Assembly: GCA_020746875.1 (NCBI GenBank)
Contig: JAGTJL010000007.1
Coordinates: forward strand, 744,001 to 808,000
From: Rhexocercosporidium sp. MPI-PUGE-AT-0058
Taxonomy: Eukaryota > Ascomycota > Leotiomycetes > Helotiales
Direction of reading: 5' to 3'
Length of the DNA stretch: 64,000 nucleotides
The notes beneath the pieces were generated by a model. That model saw only the letters and a program-made list of their open reading frames with translations. It was not told the origin of the DNA and ran no database searches. A program made the position numbers and the translations under genes. Below are positions 1-11,242 of the stretch, one piece after another. The number at the start of each line of letters is the position of its first letter. Position 1 is the stretch's first letter.

Positions 1-1040
1 ATTTCTGTAGATGTTGCTTCACAACCAGGACAGTAAGTCTCCGATGTCGAGGTTGAGAATGAGTTGGTATTCGTAGGTTTGGTTTGACTCTGAGACTCAT
101 TTTCGTCTTCGTTGTCGTTCTTGTTGTCCTCAGTTTTTGAATCATTGTCATTTGACCCTCCTCCTCCTCCAGAGGAGCCAACATCTCCAGCACCTCCAGC
201 TCCACCACTTGCACCTCCATTTCCGCCTAATCCGCCAATGCCACCAAGTTCCTCACCACCAAGGGCACCGAAGCCAGGCGGGGGTCCTGGTAGGGAAAAT
301 CCACTACCACAACTTATCATGCATGGGAACTTCCATCCCCGGCCGCCCGTTCCAGGGAAGTTAATAATACCAAACACAGCGCCAGCTGCGTTTGTCTCTT
401 CGGATGTTGAAACAGCGGTTATTGATGCCTGGGAACTTATGAACGTAGCAGAGTAACTCCAAACGTTACCATCTACAGTCATGACGGAAAGTATGGGAGT
501 GGCGCTGCTAGATTGTCTTTCATTGACACCTGTTGTACTCGAGGGAACAGAACCAGGGGCAACAGGGTTACTCGGAGTTATGAATGAAGACGATGTGGTC
601 TGAGGATTGATGATCATCGGCGTTGCCAGGAGAGTAGAGGTAACTTTCGAAGAAGAGTCGTGGCTGGTGCTCTTTCCTAGTGGGGAGCCTAGACCTGATT
701 GCTCCCACAGACGGTTTGACGGGATTGTGGGTGATGATACAGGCAAGATGATAGTGGGAGAAACGAATTGTAAGTCGTTACTCCTCGCCGAAGAAGGCGC
801 ATTTATTCCAGGTCCTGTGCCGACTGTGCCGACTGTGCGACGACTAAGCGGCTCCCAAGTCGGAACTGAACGATATGACCAGTTGGGCGTTCGCAATTCT
901 CCATTAGAGTGTCTGAAATGGGTCTTGATAGACAATCCAGGTGTAGCTTTGATCTCCGAAGCTGAGCCACTAAGTTGAATACCGAGTAGGGCGAGGAGGA
1001 GGGCTAGAACAAAGAGAAGTTGCAAACACGGAGACCGCAT
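1..1040 (-). CDS. secreted Gly/Ser/Thr-rich protein, N-terminal part (cut by window edge)
   Basis: The minus strand is open from an ATG at 1040 to base 1 (346 codons, no stop), so the gene runs out of the window. It opens with a clear signal peptide (MRSPCLQLLFVLALLLALLG). A Ser/Thr/Pro-rich stretch follows, then a Gly-rich segment around residues 255-295 with several GG and GGxGG runs, then an Asp/Glu/Asn/Ser-rich tail ending near a Cys-Pro-Gly-Cys. This composition suits a glycosylated, secreted or wall-associated fungal protein. No catalytic domain is visible, but any C-terminal domain lies outside the window. The proline-rich reading on the plus strand at 112-456 is its mirror image. Family unknown. 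Confidence 0.6.
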   Translation of the reverse strand, partial: MRSPCLQLLFVLALLLALLGIQLSGSASEIKATPGLSIKTHFRHSNGELRTPNWSYRSVPTWEPLSRRTVGTVGTGPGINAPSSARSNDLQFVSPTIILPVSSPTIPSNRLWEQSGLGSPLGKSTSHDSSSKVTSTLLATPMIINPQTTSSSFITPSNPVAPGSVPSSTTGVNERQSSSATPILSVMTVDGNVWSYSATFISSQASITAVSTSEETNAAGAVFGIINFPGTGGRGWKFPCMISCGSGFSLPGPPPGFGALGGEELGGIGGLGGNGGASGGAGGAGDVGSSGGGGGSNDNDSKTEDNKNDNEDENESQSQTKPTNTNSFSTSTSETYCPGCEATSTE

Positions 1041-2366
1041 TTTTAATTCGATATTGATTGAGAATATCAATGATTTTAAGAGCTTGAAGAGAAAAGTACT
1101 GTGTGAGTGAGAGGAGCAACCGTATCCCAAGACAAAATGCGGATATTAAGGAAGTGAGCAATGCTGTTTTCCCTCGAAAGTGCTAAGTAGGATGTCACTG
1201 ATGTGGCGACTTCTCATCTTAGAATAGATCGTGAGCCACGCCGTGAATTGTATTTCGGATTCTAAAATAAACCATCCATACAGGAGTCTGTCCAGGAAGT
1301 GATCAGGAAAGAACGAACGAATACGATTCATTGGGAACCAACACCTGAGGGTACATCTCGGAACGACAACAAGTTGTGTTGGAAAAAAGGTACGTGGCTC
1401 TGCCTCCGGAATCCCGCTTCTATTATTGAATCCTTATTTGAATCATACAATAAAACCGTTAAGACACAATTCATTCCCTCAAACATAACCCAACACAATG
1501 GAGTTGGTGTCAGTTCACAGGCATCATAAGTCGGAGTTGCACAGGTCTCGACCTGGATTGCAGAATATCTGACGTTTGACAGGAAGCTGAAAATTGTCCT
1601 CTTCTATTATTGTATGAGCTTGTACTATAATACATTGTTGTAATTGGTCGAAGGATATCACTGCTCGTTGGTGGCGTGGACGGAAAAGAGGAGTTCAAAC
1701 GAGTGAGGATAAGCGAGGCATTTCACGACCACTAGATTACTTACAAGCCAACAGATGCCTACAAATAGAAAGGCAAATCTTGTTTCAAGTATATAAATAT
1801 ACGACTTGAAGACAATTCCATCTTGTTTAGATGCCTACTAGCCTCATAATTTTCGTGAGCGGAGTGCTTCAGACAGAAGGATGCGAGGTGCAGCCCGTGA
1901 GGTGGAAAACTGTCCTAGAATGAAACAGAATGGAGCTCTCGTTGGCGAAAAGTCCCAAAAACAAATTTAAATAATGATCTTCAATGGCGACAAACTTCAG
2001 AGATGCTGCTAACTTATCTATCCCCTGCTTTCAGCATTTTCACGTTCCACAAGACTTATTATTGACATTTCTGTTGAAGACTTGAAGGTATTTCTGGATC
2101 CCATGTGAACACTGGCCAGATGCCTGAACATGTTGATACACCAACAGTCACATTGTTAGAAATTGTAGAAAGATTCTATAAACCTATACGCATGAATCGA
2201 GAAGTAACGTGTCTCTAATGAGTGCGCTTTGGATTATGGTCGCCTGAGAATCATTTTCGCAGCATTTCACCTTGATTTCACCAGAATTCATCCATAAAGC
2301 CTGCTAGAGGATCCCAAATTGTTAGAAAGCCTATAAATTCAATCTTCAGCAACACCGCTATCCAGA
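1041..2366. other. intergenic, no gene seen
   Basis: This divergent spacer lies between the secreted Gly/Ser-rich gene and the metallopeptidase gene. Only short unsupported reading frames occur in it. A TATA-like element (CTATAAAT) sits about 35 bases before the metallopeptidase ATG and may be its core promoter. Confidence 0.5.
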
Positions 2367-3614
2367 ATGCGTCGATCCCTTCTCTCGTCAGATTTTATAA
2401 CGGTATTGACCCTCATGTTTGCACTATCAAAATTCGTCCGCGCACAAACATCTACACCAGAGCCCAGTCCTGCCCCACTTGTTCGACCAATTGATACAGC
2501 ATTTGACGTCCAGCCAAATTCAATCGCAGGTGGATGTTCCCCAGCTCAGAAGGATGCCCTGTCAACACCGTTTGATGAGAGGATCCAAATGAAGAACATC
2601 ATTTCCATTGCCACGGGTGAAATGTCGAGCGATGCTGAGAGTCCATCCACCGGCTGGATGTTCAACTATCTTTTCGCTATCCCTTCGACTCAGGAGAATC
2701 AAGACTATGGAGATGCTCGGGACGATACTCAGGTTGACGACTTGATGAGTATATGGAGTGAGCCGAAGCAAGAGTATGGATAAGACTTTGATCTGACTTC
2801 TTGTTGTAGGTCTCATGGACTTGATTGACAGACACACTGCTGGAAAGTTTTTGGTACGGAATACCCACGGTATGGAAGGGAAAACAAGACTTTACTACAA
2901 TCAGGATTGGATGAAACGTACCGATTACGCAATAGACCCTAGAACCGACCAGGCCATTCGGCCACGGAGGCCGTTGAATGGTGGAGGCGAGTCGTTTTGC
3001 AAACAGTCTTCCTTCTAACTTACCTCAAGCAACTTGCTGACGGATCTAGAACACTGGTACGACAAGGTGACGAAGATAGCCTTCCGCAAACAAACAGTAC
3101 CACCTCTCATACATGGCTCCATGACAATCTGCGGAGCGGAAAACCTGGCGGTTACACATCTCTACTTCAACACTATCACGTTCTGTGGTCTCCTGTGGGA
3201 CGGAACTGTGCGACCTACTCTGACTAGCTGGAATCCTTCTCACCAATTGATTCTTCTCGATTCGTATCAGTCGTTTTCCAAAGTGTTCTTTCATGAGTAT
3301 ACTCATCTCGTAGGGAGGACTGGTGAGTTGATATCCACTTTTGACTTGTGAACACAGAGCTGATTCCAATAGATTTGAGTGATATGCTCATGGTGAACGT
3401 CGAATCTGCAGATCGCGGACGGGAATCGATCGGCTTTTATCCTTGCACTGACCTTGCCAGCAGTCGAGGCGCGCAAGTCGCCCTGAAAAACGCAGATAGC
3501 TATGCCGTATTGGGAGTAGCACTGTTCCTTAGCAATTGCGATTGGAGAGATGGGTCTTGTCAAATTGTTGCGTACTGGGAAGGTATCTGCGAGAAAGAAA
3601 GAAATGAAGACTGA
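2367..3614 (+). CDS. secreted zincin metallopeptidase, M35-like (intact copy)
   Basis: Exons 2367-2748, 2810-2980, 3050-3322 and 3373-3614 join in frame to 355 residues. A signal peptide covers about residues 1-26 (ends FVRAQ). The zinc-binding, catalytic HExxH motif reads HEYTH at residues 266-270. An ALKNADSY segment near the C-terminus resembles the NADSY stretch of deuterolysin-like (M35/aspzincin) and related fungal secreted peptidases. The third zinc ligand is not obvious: where the neighbouring copy has GTDYG, this protein has an LSD segment. It is probably an extracellular protease or a protease-derived effector. The four-exon structure matches the decayed copy at 5501-6697, with which it forms a tandem pair. 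Family placement is inference from motifs. Confidence 0.7.
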
Positions 3615-3792
3615 GAAGGAAAGTGACAAATATTACTAAAGATCTTTTGTCGCATCCAAAACGAAAAACTCAGGCTTTAGATTTGACAAATGAAGAGTCC
3701 AAGTGCGATTGGTGACAAACGATTGAATGTTCGAAAACTATAAAAGACACAATCCAGATGAGTGAAACCGTGCAGAATGATCCATTTTAAGC

Positions 3793-5066
3793 CTACCAAG
3801 TTTCGAGAAACCTGCGTTTGTTGACATGGCTGCTCGCTGAATTTGGAACATTGTACTGCCCATAGGTGAGAAACCCCCTAGGATCCCAAATAAATCCCAG
3901 GAGAAGCTGTGGATATCGAATAGCATCTTGCAACTCTTCCTTGGGAAATTCAGCCCACAGCGAGTTTCCTCCAATGAAAGGGCTCCATCCTCTCAAATTG
4001 AGTCCTAGACTGCGCAAACGGAGTCCTTGTTTGCGCTCACAGATGTAGTGCATGATTTCGTATGAAGTATCGCGAATGACATCTGTCGTGTCCGAAAGCT
4101 GCATGCGTAAGAGGCATTTAGAGTACAGCGTCAGGTCTGTGAGATTTCGGATCTGGGAGAGAATATCCGGAGACTGACAACTGCCGTTCTATTTCCAAGA
4201 TAGTTTAGCTTGAGGACCTGACCAGGCATTTCATGTCAATCTCTTGCAGTTGGTGATGAGGTATCTGCTCCATGATTTGGCGAAGGAGAAAAGTTCTGGT
4301 TACATAATACTCGACGACTAAGACATCTGTTAGAAATATGGGCTGTATAGCGTAGATCTCAGTACCTGCGTACTTATGATCACGCTGCCCCTATTTGTCC
4401 TATTACTCTGTACGCTCTCTCAGATAGAATTCTATATGCTTTTCTATTAACATCGACGAGATTCAGCGCAGGAAAACTGGCGGTCAGGTATGGTGGCAGA
4501 ATATATACACAGTCAATCCTATCGACAGAGAGGCGAATATTAGGCCAGTAGTCAAGGATTGCTTGCCTGAGATTCGGAAACGAGCCGCTGGGGTTGTCGC
4601 TCCAGGCTGACCATCTGCAAGGAGAGTAATGGATCAATGGATTGAATGGTATAAGTCTTCTGGGTCTACCTCACCTCATGGACTCAAGGCGATTGCAACC
4701 AGATAGAAGCTGGACTACCGTGTCCCAATCAAACATACTGTTGATATTGACGTGCCTTGTATGATCGCGCACTCTTTGCCGGGCGACAGCAACGTTGGCA
4801 AAATTCGTGTCGAGCAGATTATTGTTGAGTGTAATCGCTCGGTATCGAATAGTTGTAGCAAGGATTTCAAAACTCCGAGACAAAAGCCGTAGAGTCTGGA
4901 GGAACTCGGGCGAGGAATTGTAGAACTTGTTTGAACGTGAGCTTAGAAGGTTGCGTAAGAGGATGAAAACACTCACGTTATTGAAGACAATAATAAGAAT
5001 CTCGGGCCCCAATTCCTCCAAGTAACTTCTCCCATGATGGCTTGGTGAGATTGACGTATTCTCCAT
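3793..5066 (-). pseudogene. F-box-like protein, decayed copy A
   Basis: Exons 5066-4977, 4925-4675 and 4614-4380 read in frame. They start with an F-box-like segment (ELGPEILIIVF) followed by a region that aligns with copy B at 6891-8571 (WDxVVxLLSGC...L shared). Copy A then meets a stop at 4380. Farther on, homology to copy B resumes in other frames (a QLQEIDMKCL segment near 4250 matches QFEYLDIKCH of copy B; then 4104-3793), with stops between. About 110 residues of the leucine-rich middle of copy B have no counterpart here. It therefore looks like a pseudogene with an internal deletion. Intact relatives would be substrate receptors of SCF ubiquitin ligases, recruiting targets through leucine-rich repeats. 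It converges on the metallopeptidase gene. Confidence 0.6.
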
Positions 5067-5500
5067 ATTGCTTCTGGTTCAAGAGAGCTTGTTCTCATAG
5101 ATTGCGGACGTTAGAGGAGGGTACGGCGAGGTGGCGGCAGGCTAAGTATTGATGACCAATGACTATATATGGACAGATATGCGCATCCAAGATGTAAAGA
5201 TATCCAGTAACCTAATCATGTTGGTTTGGTTTCACAGCTGGTTGTCAGGTGGCCTTGAGTCTATAAATATCATAGTTTGTTGGAGGCGCGAGGCTGGGCA
5301 GAGGTGCAATTTTTCAGGTAACTTGCAGAGCGATTTACAGAGAACAAACTTCAATAAGCTCGAACAGTTTCCATGAAGGACATCAGCCCTCAAGCATCCC
5401 AGGAGAAGTTGAGAAGTCGCCGCGGCTGATACACTTCCAACATGTCCGTCTTCACACTGCCAGCATACTAGCAATAGCAATCAAAATGCGTATCAATTAG
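5067..5500. other. intergenic, no gene seen
   Basis: Spacer between F-box-like copy A and the second metallopeptidase copy, inside the tandem duplication. Nothing convincing is visible. Confidence 0.4.
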
Positions 5501-6697
5501 ATGCTACGTTATTGCGTTGTAATCTTTGTGATAGCAGCTTTCCAAGCTGCAACTGCTCAGCAACCTTGACTCGCCACCGCTTTCAACGTGATACGCGCAC
5601 TAGCAGGAGGCGGTTGCAACAACACCCAAATGTGCAGAATAGAAGCTGTTTTTCGAGATGCTCTCCGGATGGCTCGATTGATTGTCACTGCCATGGGTGA
5701 GATGACCACGACTGGAGAGATCGTCAGCAGATTTTTTTGCTACATCTGGCAGACAAGAGCTCTTTGATGACAACGATATTCGATTAGCTTTTTAGCTTGG
5801 TACCATCTCGAAATTTTTTTCGAGTAGGCTTTCTTCTTTGAGCAGGGAAATAGAGGCTAATATCTTTTAGATTTGATGCAGTTGATCATTCGGCACAGTG
5901 AGGGGGGGGGGGGGGTAAACTTACCTGATGATAAGGGAGTGTATTCTAAGACTAGACTATATTGTAGCGGCGACTGGGTCACTCCAACGCGATGGGTGAT
6001 CGGTCTTAGAACTGGAGAGTACCTGCATCCGCCTTGGGATATGTTGACCGGTAAGCCGTCCCAACTCTTCCTAGTGATGAAATGCTGACTGAATACATTC
6101 CCACTCAACAAAGCACTATTAGACTGCCTATCGAATGTCTACCAAACCAAACAACTCCCAGATATTCTCTTCAACGAAGAACTCACGATTTGTGGTTGCA
6201 GGAATATAGCGGTCACGCACATAACCTTTAACGCGATTACTTCCTCTCAGGCGCTCTTCGAATTCACTCCCTACGTTGTTGCTGAGATGTTACGCCATTT
6301 GGTGGAAGTGGACCCAGCCTCATATCTGGACTATTGCCAGCCAATTTCCAAAACATTCCTTCATGAATATGCCCATTTGTTGGGGTGGTCGAGTAAGTCC
6401 CCCGAGTTCTGTTCGTTCAACTACTGTACGGCCAGTCAGTGATAGTCTTGGGTACAGATTATGGAAATGTCGCGACAGTGGAAAAGGCATATCCACCAGA
6501 TGCACCATAGAGTTCTCTGGCTTTGATGATGCACATGCATTGGCTTGGGAAGGAGCCCTTGGAGGCTCTCAAGAATGCAGATAGTTACGGGCTGGTTGGT
6601 AATTATCGCTTTGACATTCCCAGCTTTCGACTGGAGAGATGGAACTTGCAGAGCTCTTGCATACTGGGAGATAGTGCCAAGAAAGATTGAGGGGTGA
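5501..6697 (+). pseudogene. secreted zincin metallopeptidase, decayed tandem copy
   Basis: Same architecture as the intact gene at 2367-3614: a signal peptide (MLRYCVVIFVIAAFQAATAQ), conserved middle segments (KTRLY, ELTICG, AVTH), a zinc motif HEYAH, and introns in the same places (6051-6122 and 6393-6444 can be placed exactly). Behind the HExxH motif it keeps a GTDYG segment reminiscent of the aspzincin GTxxxxD motif. Lesions are a TGA at 5567-5569 just after the signal peptide, an in-frame TAG at 6508-6510, a frame change near 5755-5790 and another near 6620-6640. A run of 14 G at 5902-5915 lies in the coding part. It is best read as a pseudogene unless sequencing errors explain all of these lesions. 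Confidence 0.7.
5902..5915 (+). repeat. poly-G tract (14 G)
   Basis: Homopolymer of 14 G inside the decayed metallopeptidase copy. Such tracts slip during replication and are error-prone in sequencing, so the frame around it should not be over-interpreted. Confidence 0.9.
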
Positions 6698-6890
6698 AGG
6701 TCACTTAGATGAAGACTAGGGAATGGCTGATTAAAGAGCTTCATCTAATGCTGAGAAGATATCGTGTCCAGTGTGGATGTGGAAGCTTGTCTGGGATTGT
6801 AGCAGCACAATTTATGGTCGAAATGCGGACTCATTAAGCGGTTAACGGGGCTCTTCTTCGGAGAATGATACGCAACTTTCCGCAGTGTAA

Positions 6891-8571
6891 TTATGCATTA
6901 TCTTTCTCCCAGTCTCTGACAGGCTCTTTCAGAGTCGTCGACCCTTGCGAATCCCAGGAGAACTTGATAAACCGCTGGGGTTGGTAGGCTTCAGATATAT
7001 CCATTTTCACATGCCATGTCTTGATAAGCCTGTGTGCTCTGTTGCTGCTCGTCCACTCCCCTACGTTAACAGAAACCTGGGAAAGTGGAAGGCCAGCTTT
7101 CTGCTTGTACAAGCGTTGCGCAAGATACCGTCCAAAATCCAAAACCCTATCGTGGGTGACAGGAACATAGAGTTTGGGGGGTTTCTGCATGTAAAGTATT
7201 ATTTTCCGGACATTTCTAAAGCCGCTTAATGGACTCAAGAAAGTTGGAATCTCCTGTTGGCCAATCAGAAAAGCTCCAAGGAGGGATCGATGTGACTTGA
7301 CCTACTTGTGGAGAAACGATATTGACACCTAACGTGAGGTTCGTTATGTTGGGGCATGAACACTGGAGAGTGTTAAGATCCAAAACTGTAATCGTCGGGG
7401 TGATGTAGCCGTCGACTTCATATCCGGATGTATCCAAGAGTTTGAGCACGCGAAGTGATTGGCCATGTCTTGTGATTGCCGAGATTGAAAAAGAAGGTAG
7501 ATGGCACTTGATATCGAGGTACTCGAACTGATCTTCTGGAGCCTGCATCAAAATCGAATCGAGAAATTGGGTGCATTTTATGTTTTCCGACACTTCTTCC
7601 ACTGGTCGAGACAGATCTGGCCCTTGCCACGTATGTTCTATCTTGAGACGGCGGAGGCGCTTGAAATTTGGCAAAGGGGCCGATCCGGATAGAAAGTCCA
7701 AAGTTTTCCAGGGGATCTCAAGATCCTCTAGTCGAGAGAAATCCCAAATTAAAGCGGCCTCCTCAGCTGTGTGTTGCCATTGGAAGGGACTCATGATAAG
7801 TTTTTGTATCGGCGGAAGTCTTCCCTTATCAGGTTCGAACACTCCCATAAGATCATGAAGATGAAGTGTCTCTAAATTCGTACAGGAAGCAAGGAATTCC
7901 TGTAAAGGCGGGGTATATGGTTCACTACACCGATGTCGTACAGTGAGGCCCACCAGGTTGGGGGCAGGAAATGTTCGTAGAAACGCTCCATATCCGAATT
8001 TTCCAGGGTAGTCCACAAAGTCGTTGGTAATGCGGATTGTAGGCCACTTTTCACTGATAGCGCGACGCAACGCATCTGGGAAGTAGCAACGGAACAGGTC
8101 TTGCCCACATGCCCATTTTTGACAGAGTCAATTACAATCCGCGGACGATGCACCAGTCTATTTTTCCTTTTCAAAATTTAAAGGATTTTCACTCACGTCA
8201 TTTCATCCAGCTGGACACACCCAGAAAGTAATTCAACTACTGCATCCCAGTCTAGCAGCCGTGGAAACTCGACATGACGAGTATGAGCATGTATGTTGTG
8301 AACGATATCCTCACGCTTAGCTGAGCTTGACACAGCACCGAGCTTCTTGACACTGAACACGATTCGGCGATAAGAAATGGGTGCGACAATCTGATCGATT
8401 CTCCGACACATAAGTCTCAAACAGGGCAGTAGTTCCGGAGCGACGTTGTAGATCTCAAATAAAATCAGAAATGCCAGCCGAGGGAGGAGAAAGGGCACGT
8501 ACCTGCTCGAATATCATCATCAAGATCTCTGGTCCAAGGAGCTCCAAGGAGAGCGGCATTTTGACGTTCAT
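6891..8571 (-). pseudogene. F-box/LRR-like protein, copy B (disrupted)
   Basis: The start is an ATG at 8571. Exon 1 (8571-8503) holds an F-box-like LELLGPEILMMIFEQ; an intron at 8502-8454 follows, then exon 2 (8453 to about 8203). A long leucine-rich reading frame covers 8070-7219 (284 codons with repeated LxxLxL patterns: LETLHLHDL, LEDLEIPW, LRRLKIEH, LRVLKLL). Two problems argue for decay. No GT-AG junction brings exon 2 into the leucine-rich frame without a stop, and at about 7219 the frame ends at TAG although the homologous sequence (RNVRKIILYM onward to 6891) continues in the next frame, as if one T were inserted. If functional it would be an SCF substrate receptor. It lies convergent to the decayed metallopeptidase, mirroring the first unit. 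Confidence 0.6.
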
Positions 8572-9362
8572 CCCGTGGTGGTCTTGGGGGTGGCGAGTCT
8601 GGACCCCGCTGGCCTTCATGTGAACCGTCTCGTTCAGGGTCCTTGATCAACACGTATGAAAGGTTCGATGTTGTCGTTTGTGATGGTGGATCTTGAAGGT
8701 TGCGATGAAGTTAGGAGGTGGATCATGGATTCGGCTGGTACAGGACTCGGTAGCCAATCGGATATTCTTTGTCAGCAGATTCTGATCATCAACAGTCGTC
8801 GATGTGGTCAACTCGCAAACAACCAATTTTCCCAACATGGCAATTTCTGTTTGGCTAACATATTTTTCCTTTTTTGAACGAAGGCATTGTGATTATAGAT
8901 ACAAGTTTATTGAGATACTACCAGCCTGACCTGGTTTCCTTGCAAATCCGTACATACTCTTGATCTGAGAGCGGTCTGTCCCTAATCACACTACTTTTAT
9001 CTCTTTGCCAAATACATTCCTTCTGTTTCTAATTTCAATGTTTTTTTTATTTATTTTAATATTCATGGATACTACTTCTTTTTGCCTGAAATCTTGTTCT
9101 TGCCATTCTCAGAAGGTTGCCAATCCTTCGGTGGACCTGCCACTTCCAACCACTTCCAACAGGTCAACGTCCCTCCTTCCATTTTCTATGCTAAGTATTA
9201 TCTTCCATCTCGAATTCTCTTCTGCTTTGCTCCATATTCATCATCGCCAGCTCCAATCTATCGTCAACCCATTACTCATCATCGTGCTTCGCTTTCATTG
9301 TCTCAGCCATCATCAGAGCTTCAGTCAAGCATTATCAATCTCCAATTTCATCCTTCGGCATC
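8572..9362. other. intergenic, no gene seen
   Basis: Divergent spacer. The right half is very T/C-rich, as is common in fungal promoters and 5' leaders, and probably drives the secreted protein that starts at 9363. Confidence 0.5.
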
Positions 9363-10453
9363 ATGAAGTACCTGCTTACGATTGTCCATCTTCTGCTGGG
9401 AATTTCCGATGCAAATCTCATCATTCCACGCAAACCAACCTCCTGTCAAGATGCTTGTGGAAAGCATTTCGCTGGCAAGACAATGACTCCTGACAAATCA
9501 GTCGTCATCTCGGACTGCAGCAACTTCTTGGCTTCTACAGTCCTGGGTCCAGTTACTACGTAAGTACTCGACGTTTCCTGAGCGCAGTCCAGACTTCAAC
9601 TGAAGATCACAGGGTCACCACTACAGTTCCCGTTGCCGTCTTCGCGAGCCAGACGTTCAATGAGTCGACACGATATACCATCACCCCGCTCCAAAATGCT
9701 TCCCAAGCCGTGCCCACACAAGCGCCAATTCCTACCTATATGAATGATTTCGGATGCCAGTCTTCGCCCGGTGCGAGCCTTGAAGCAGATCAATACACAT
9801 CTCTGTGCCAATGTGCAGGCGCAAAAGTGACTAAAACCAAAGTGCCTGCTTCGGTATGTGGATTTCCTCAACCATTTCGTTCTTGCATATGCTAATTATT
9901 CACCTAGACTGTCACTGTTGCTGTACACGTCCCAACACAGGCGTCGACGTTCAAGATCCGCGTTGTCTTTGAGAATGGCACTTACAATTATCTCGATCCA
10001 CAACCATACAACGTAGTGGGAGGGGAATGGGTTGGTGGTGTCGTTCCAGCTTACGCCAATACCACCAAAGTCAAAGCGAGCTTCTCTGTCTCAAATGGTA
10101 CTCTCATGTACGAGAGCATGAAGCTCATGGAGTATGAGCGGGTTCTTCCCTCCCTGGCTGATGGCACACCTCAATTGATCTGGTTCGTCAGCCCCAAGGA
10201 AGAACGTATGCAGAACTCCCGACCTTTCGAAATCACTCAAAAGTTCTTGAACAACGAGATGGTTCATCCTCTTGTTCCTCAAGAAGGGGGAACTGGAATT
10301 GAGTACACGGAGTTCTTCATCTGCGAAAGTTGTGGTAATCAGCTATTCATTTCAACATCAGCTTGGAAGGACGGCTACATCAAGAGAATTGCCACTGACA
10401 AGTGGGATCGCTACGATTGGGTTGAGTTGCATGCCGAGCCAGACTTTAGATGA
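9363..10453 (+). CDS. secreted protein of unknown function
   Basis: Exons 9363-9559, 9613-9853 and 9908-10453 join in frame to 327 residues; both introns are near 50 bp with good donors (GTAAGT, GTATGT). A signal peptide covers about residues 1-18 (MKYLLTIVHLLLGISDAN). The mature part has Cys pairs in the first half (CQDAC, CQC) and one FICESCG motif near the C-terminus, a Thr/Val-rich central stretch, several Asn-x-Ser/Thr sites, and an aromatic, charged C-terminus. No catalytic motif was recognised. It is likely extracellular, possibly a small-enzyme or effector-like protein. I do not recognise the family. Confidence 0.75.
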
Positions 10454-11242
10454 GCGTCTCTGATTTGAGTGCTGATTGGTATGCTGTGGTTTCAGAGGGT
10501 GTTTGGAGGCCGATGGTTACAAGTGAACTGGTATATTATTATAAGGAGGGTTTGCCTGGGTCACTGAATTGTAATGCGTAAAGAAAGAGGAAATATGTTT
10601 TCCACGGCACAGTTACAGATCGTGAGACATCCTTCCATACCTGGGGAGATCTTTCCTCCATCCGGCCTGGGCGTGGGAAACAACCCAAGACCTCACCATT
10701 CCTTACCTCCCAAATAATGAAATCTCAGGTTAGAAGAGTTGAAATTGATTCTTCGCTTATACTTTCTCGGTTGATTCAAAACCTCACCTCTGCGGTTTCT
10801 CATTCATCCTTTTCATAAACTTTCCAAGACAGCAAAAAGGTAATTCTTGCAGAGACCAATGTCAACAAGGAGAGAGGGGGAATCAGCGTCTGACATGTGT
10901 CGGCAAAGGATTCCGCATCTCGGCTGCACCCGAGTCAGGGGTCATAATTATAGTACAGTATCAGCTGGCTCATGCAGGCCCGCCCGCCGCCGCCCCACTC
11001 AAGCTGTGACGCAGGAGCTCCGAGCTTCATCGCTGTCACCACCCACCACCAAGCTTCAGTCTGCCTGGAATGTCAACATCAACAGCCGCTTCAACCGCCA
11101 CTTTCTTTCCTGCACTGATCATCAAAAGCTCAGCTGCGGTTACAGCTTCTCCAAGAGTTATCCATCAGTTCGAATAGAAGTTCGTTTCTCTTACCAACAA
11201 GTGAAAAGACAGACAAGAGAGCAGACAGCCAGAACCGCAACG
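10454..11242. other. intergenic, promoter of ribonuclease T2
   Basis: No gene is supported. Pyrimidine-rich and CCACC-rich stretches lie at about 10980-11100, upstream of the ribonuclease gene. The open frame continues upstream from 11243 to 10847, but that part has no protein-like features. Confidence 0.5.

Noticed and set aside
112..456. Proline-rich reading frame on the plus strand
   Set aside because: It is the reverse of the Gly-rich part of the minus-strand secreted gene; it has no start context and no stop-bounded gene structure.
10847..11242. Upstream start for ribonuclease T2
   Set aside because: The extra 132 residues are promoter-like and lack a signal peptide; the ATG at 11243 is closer to the family start.
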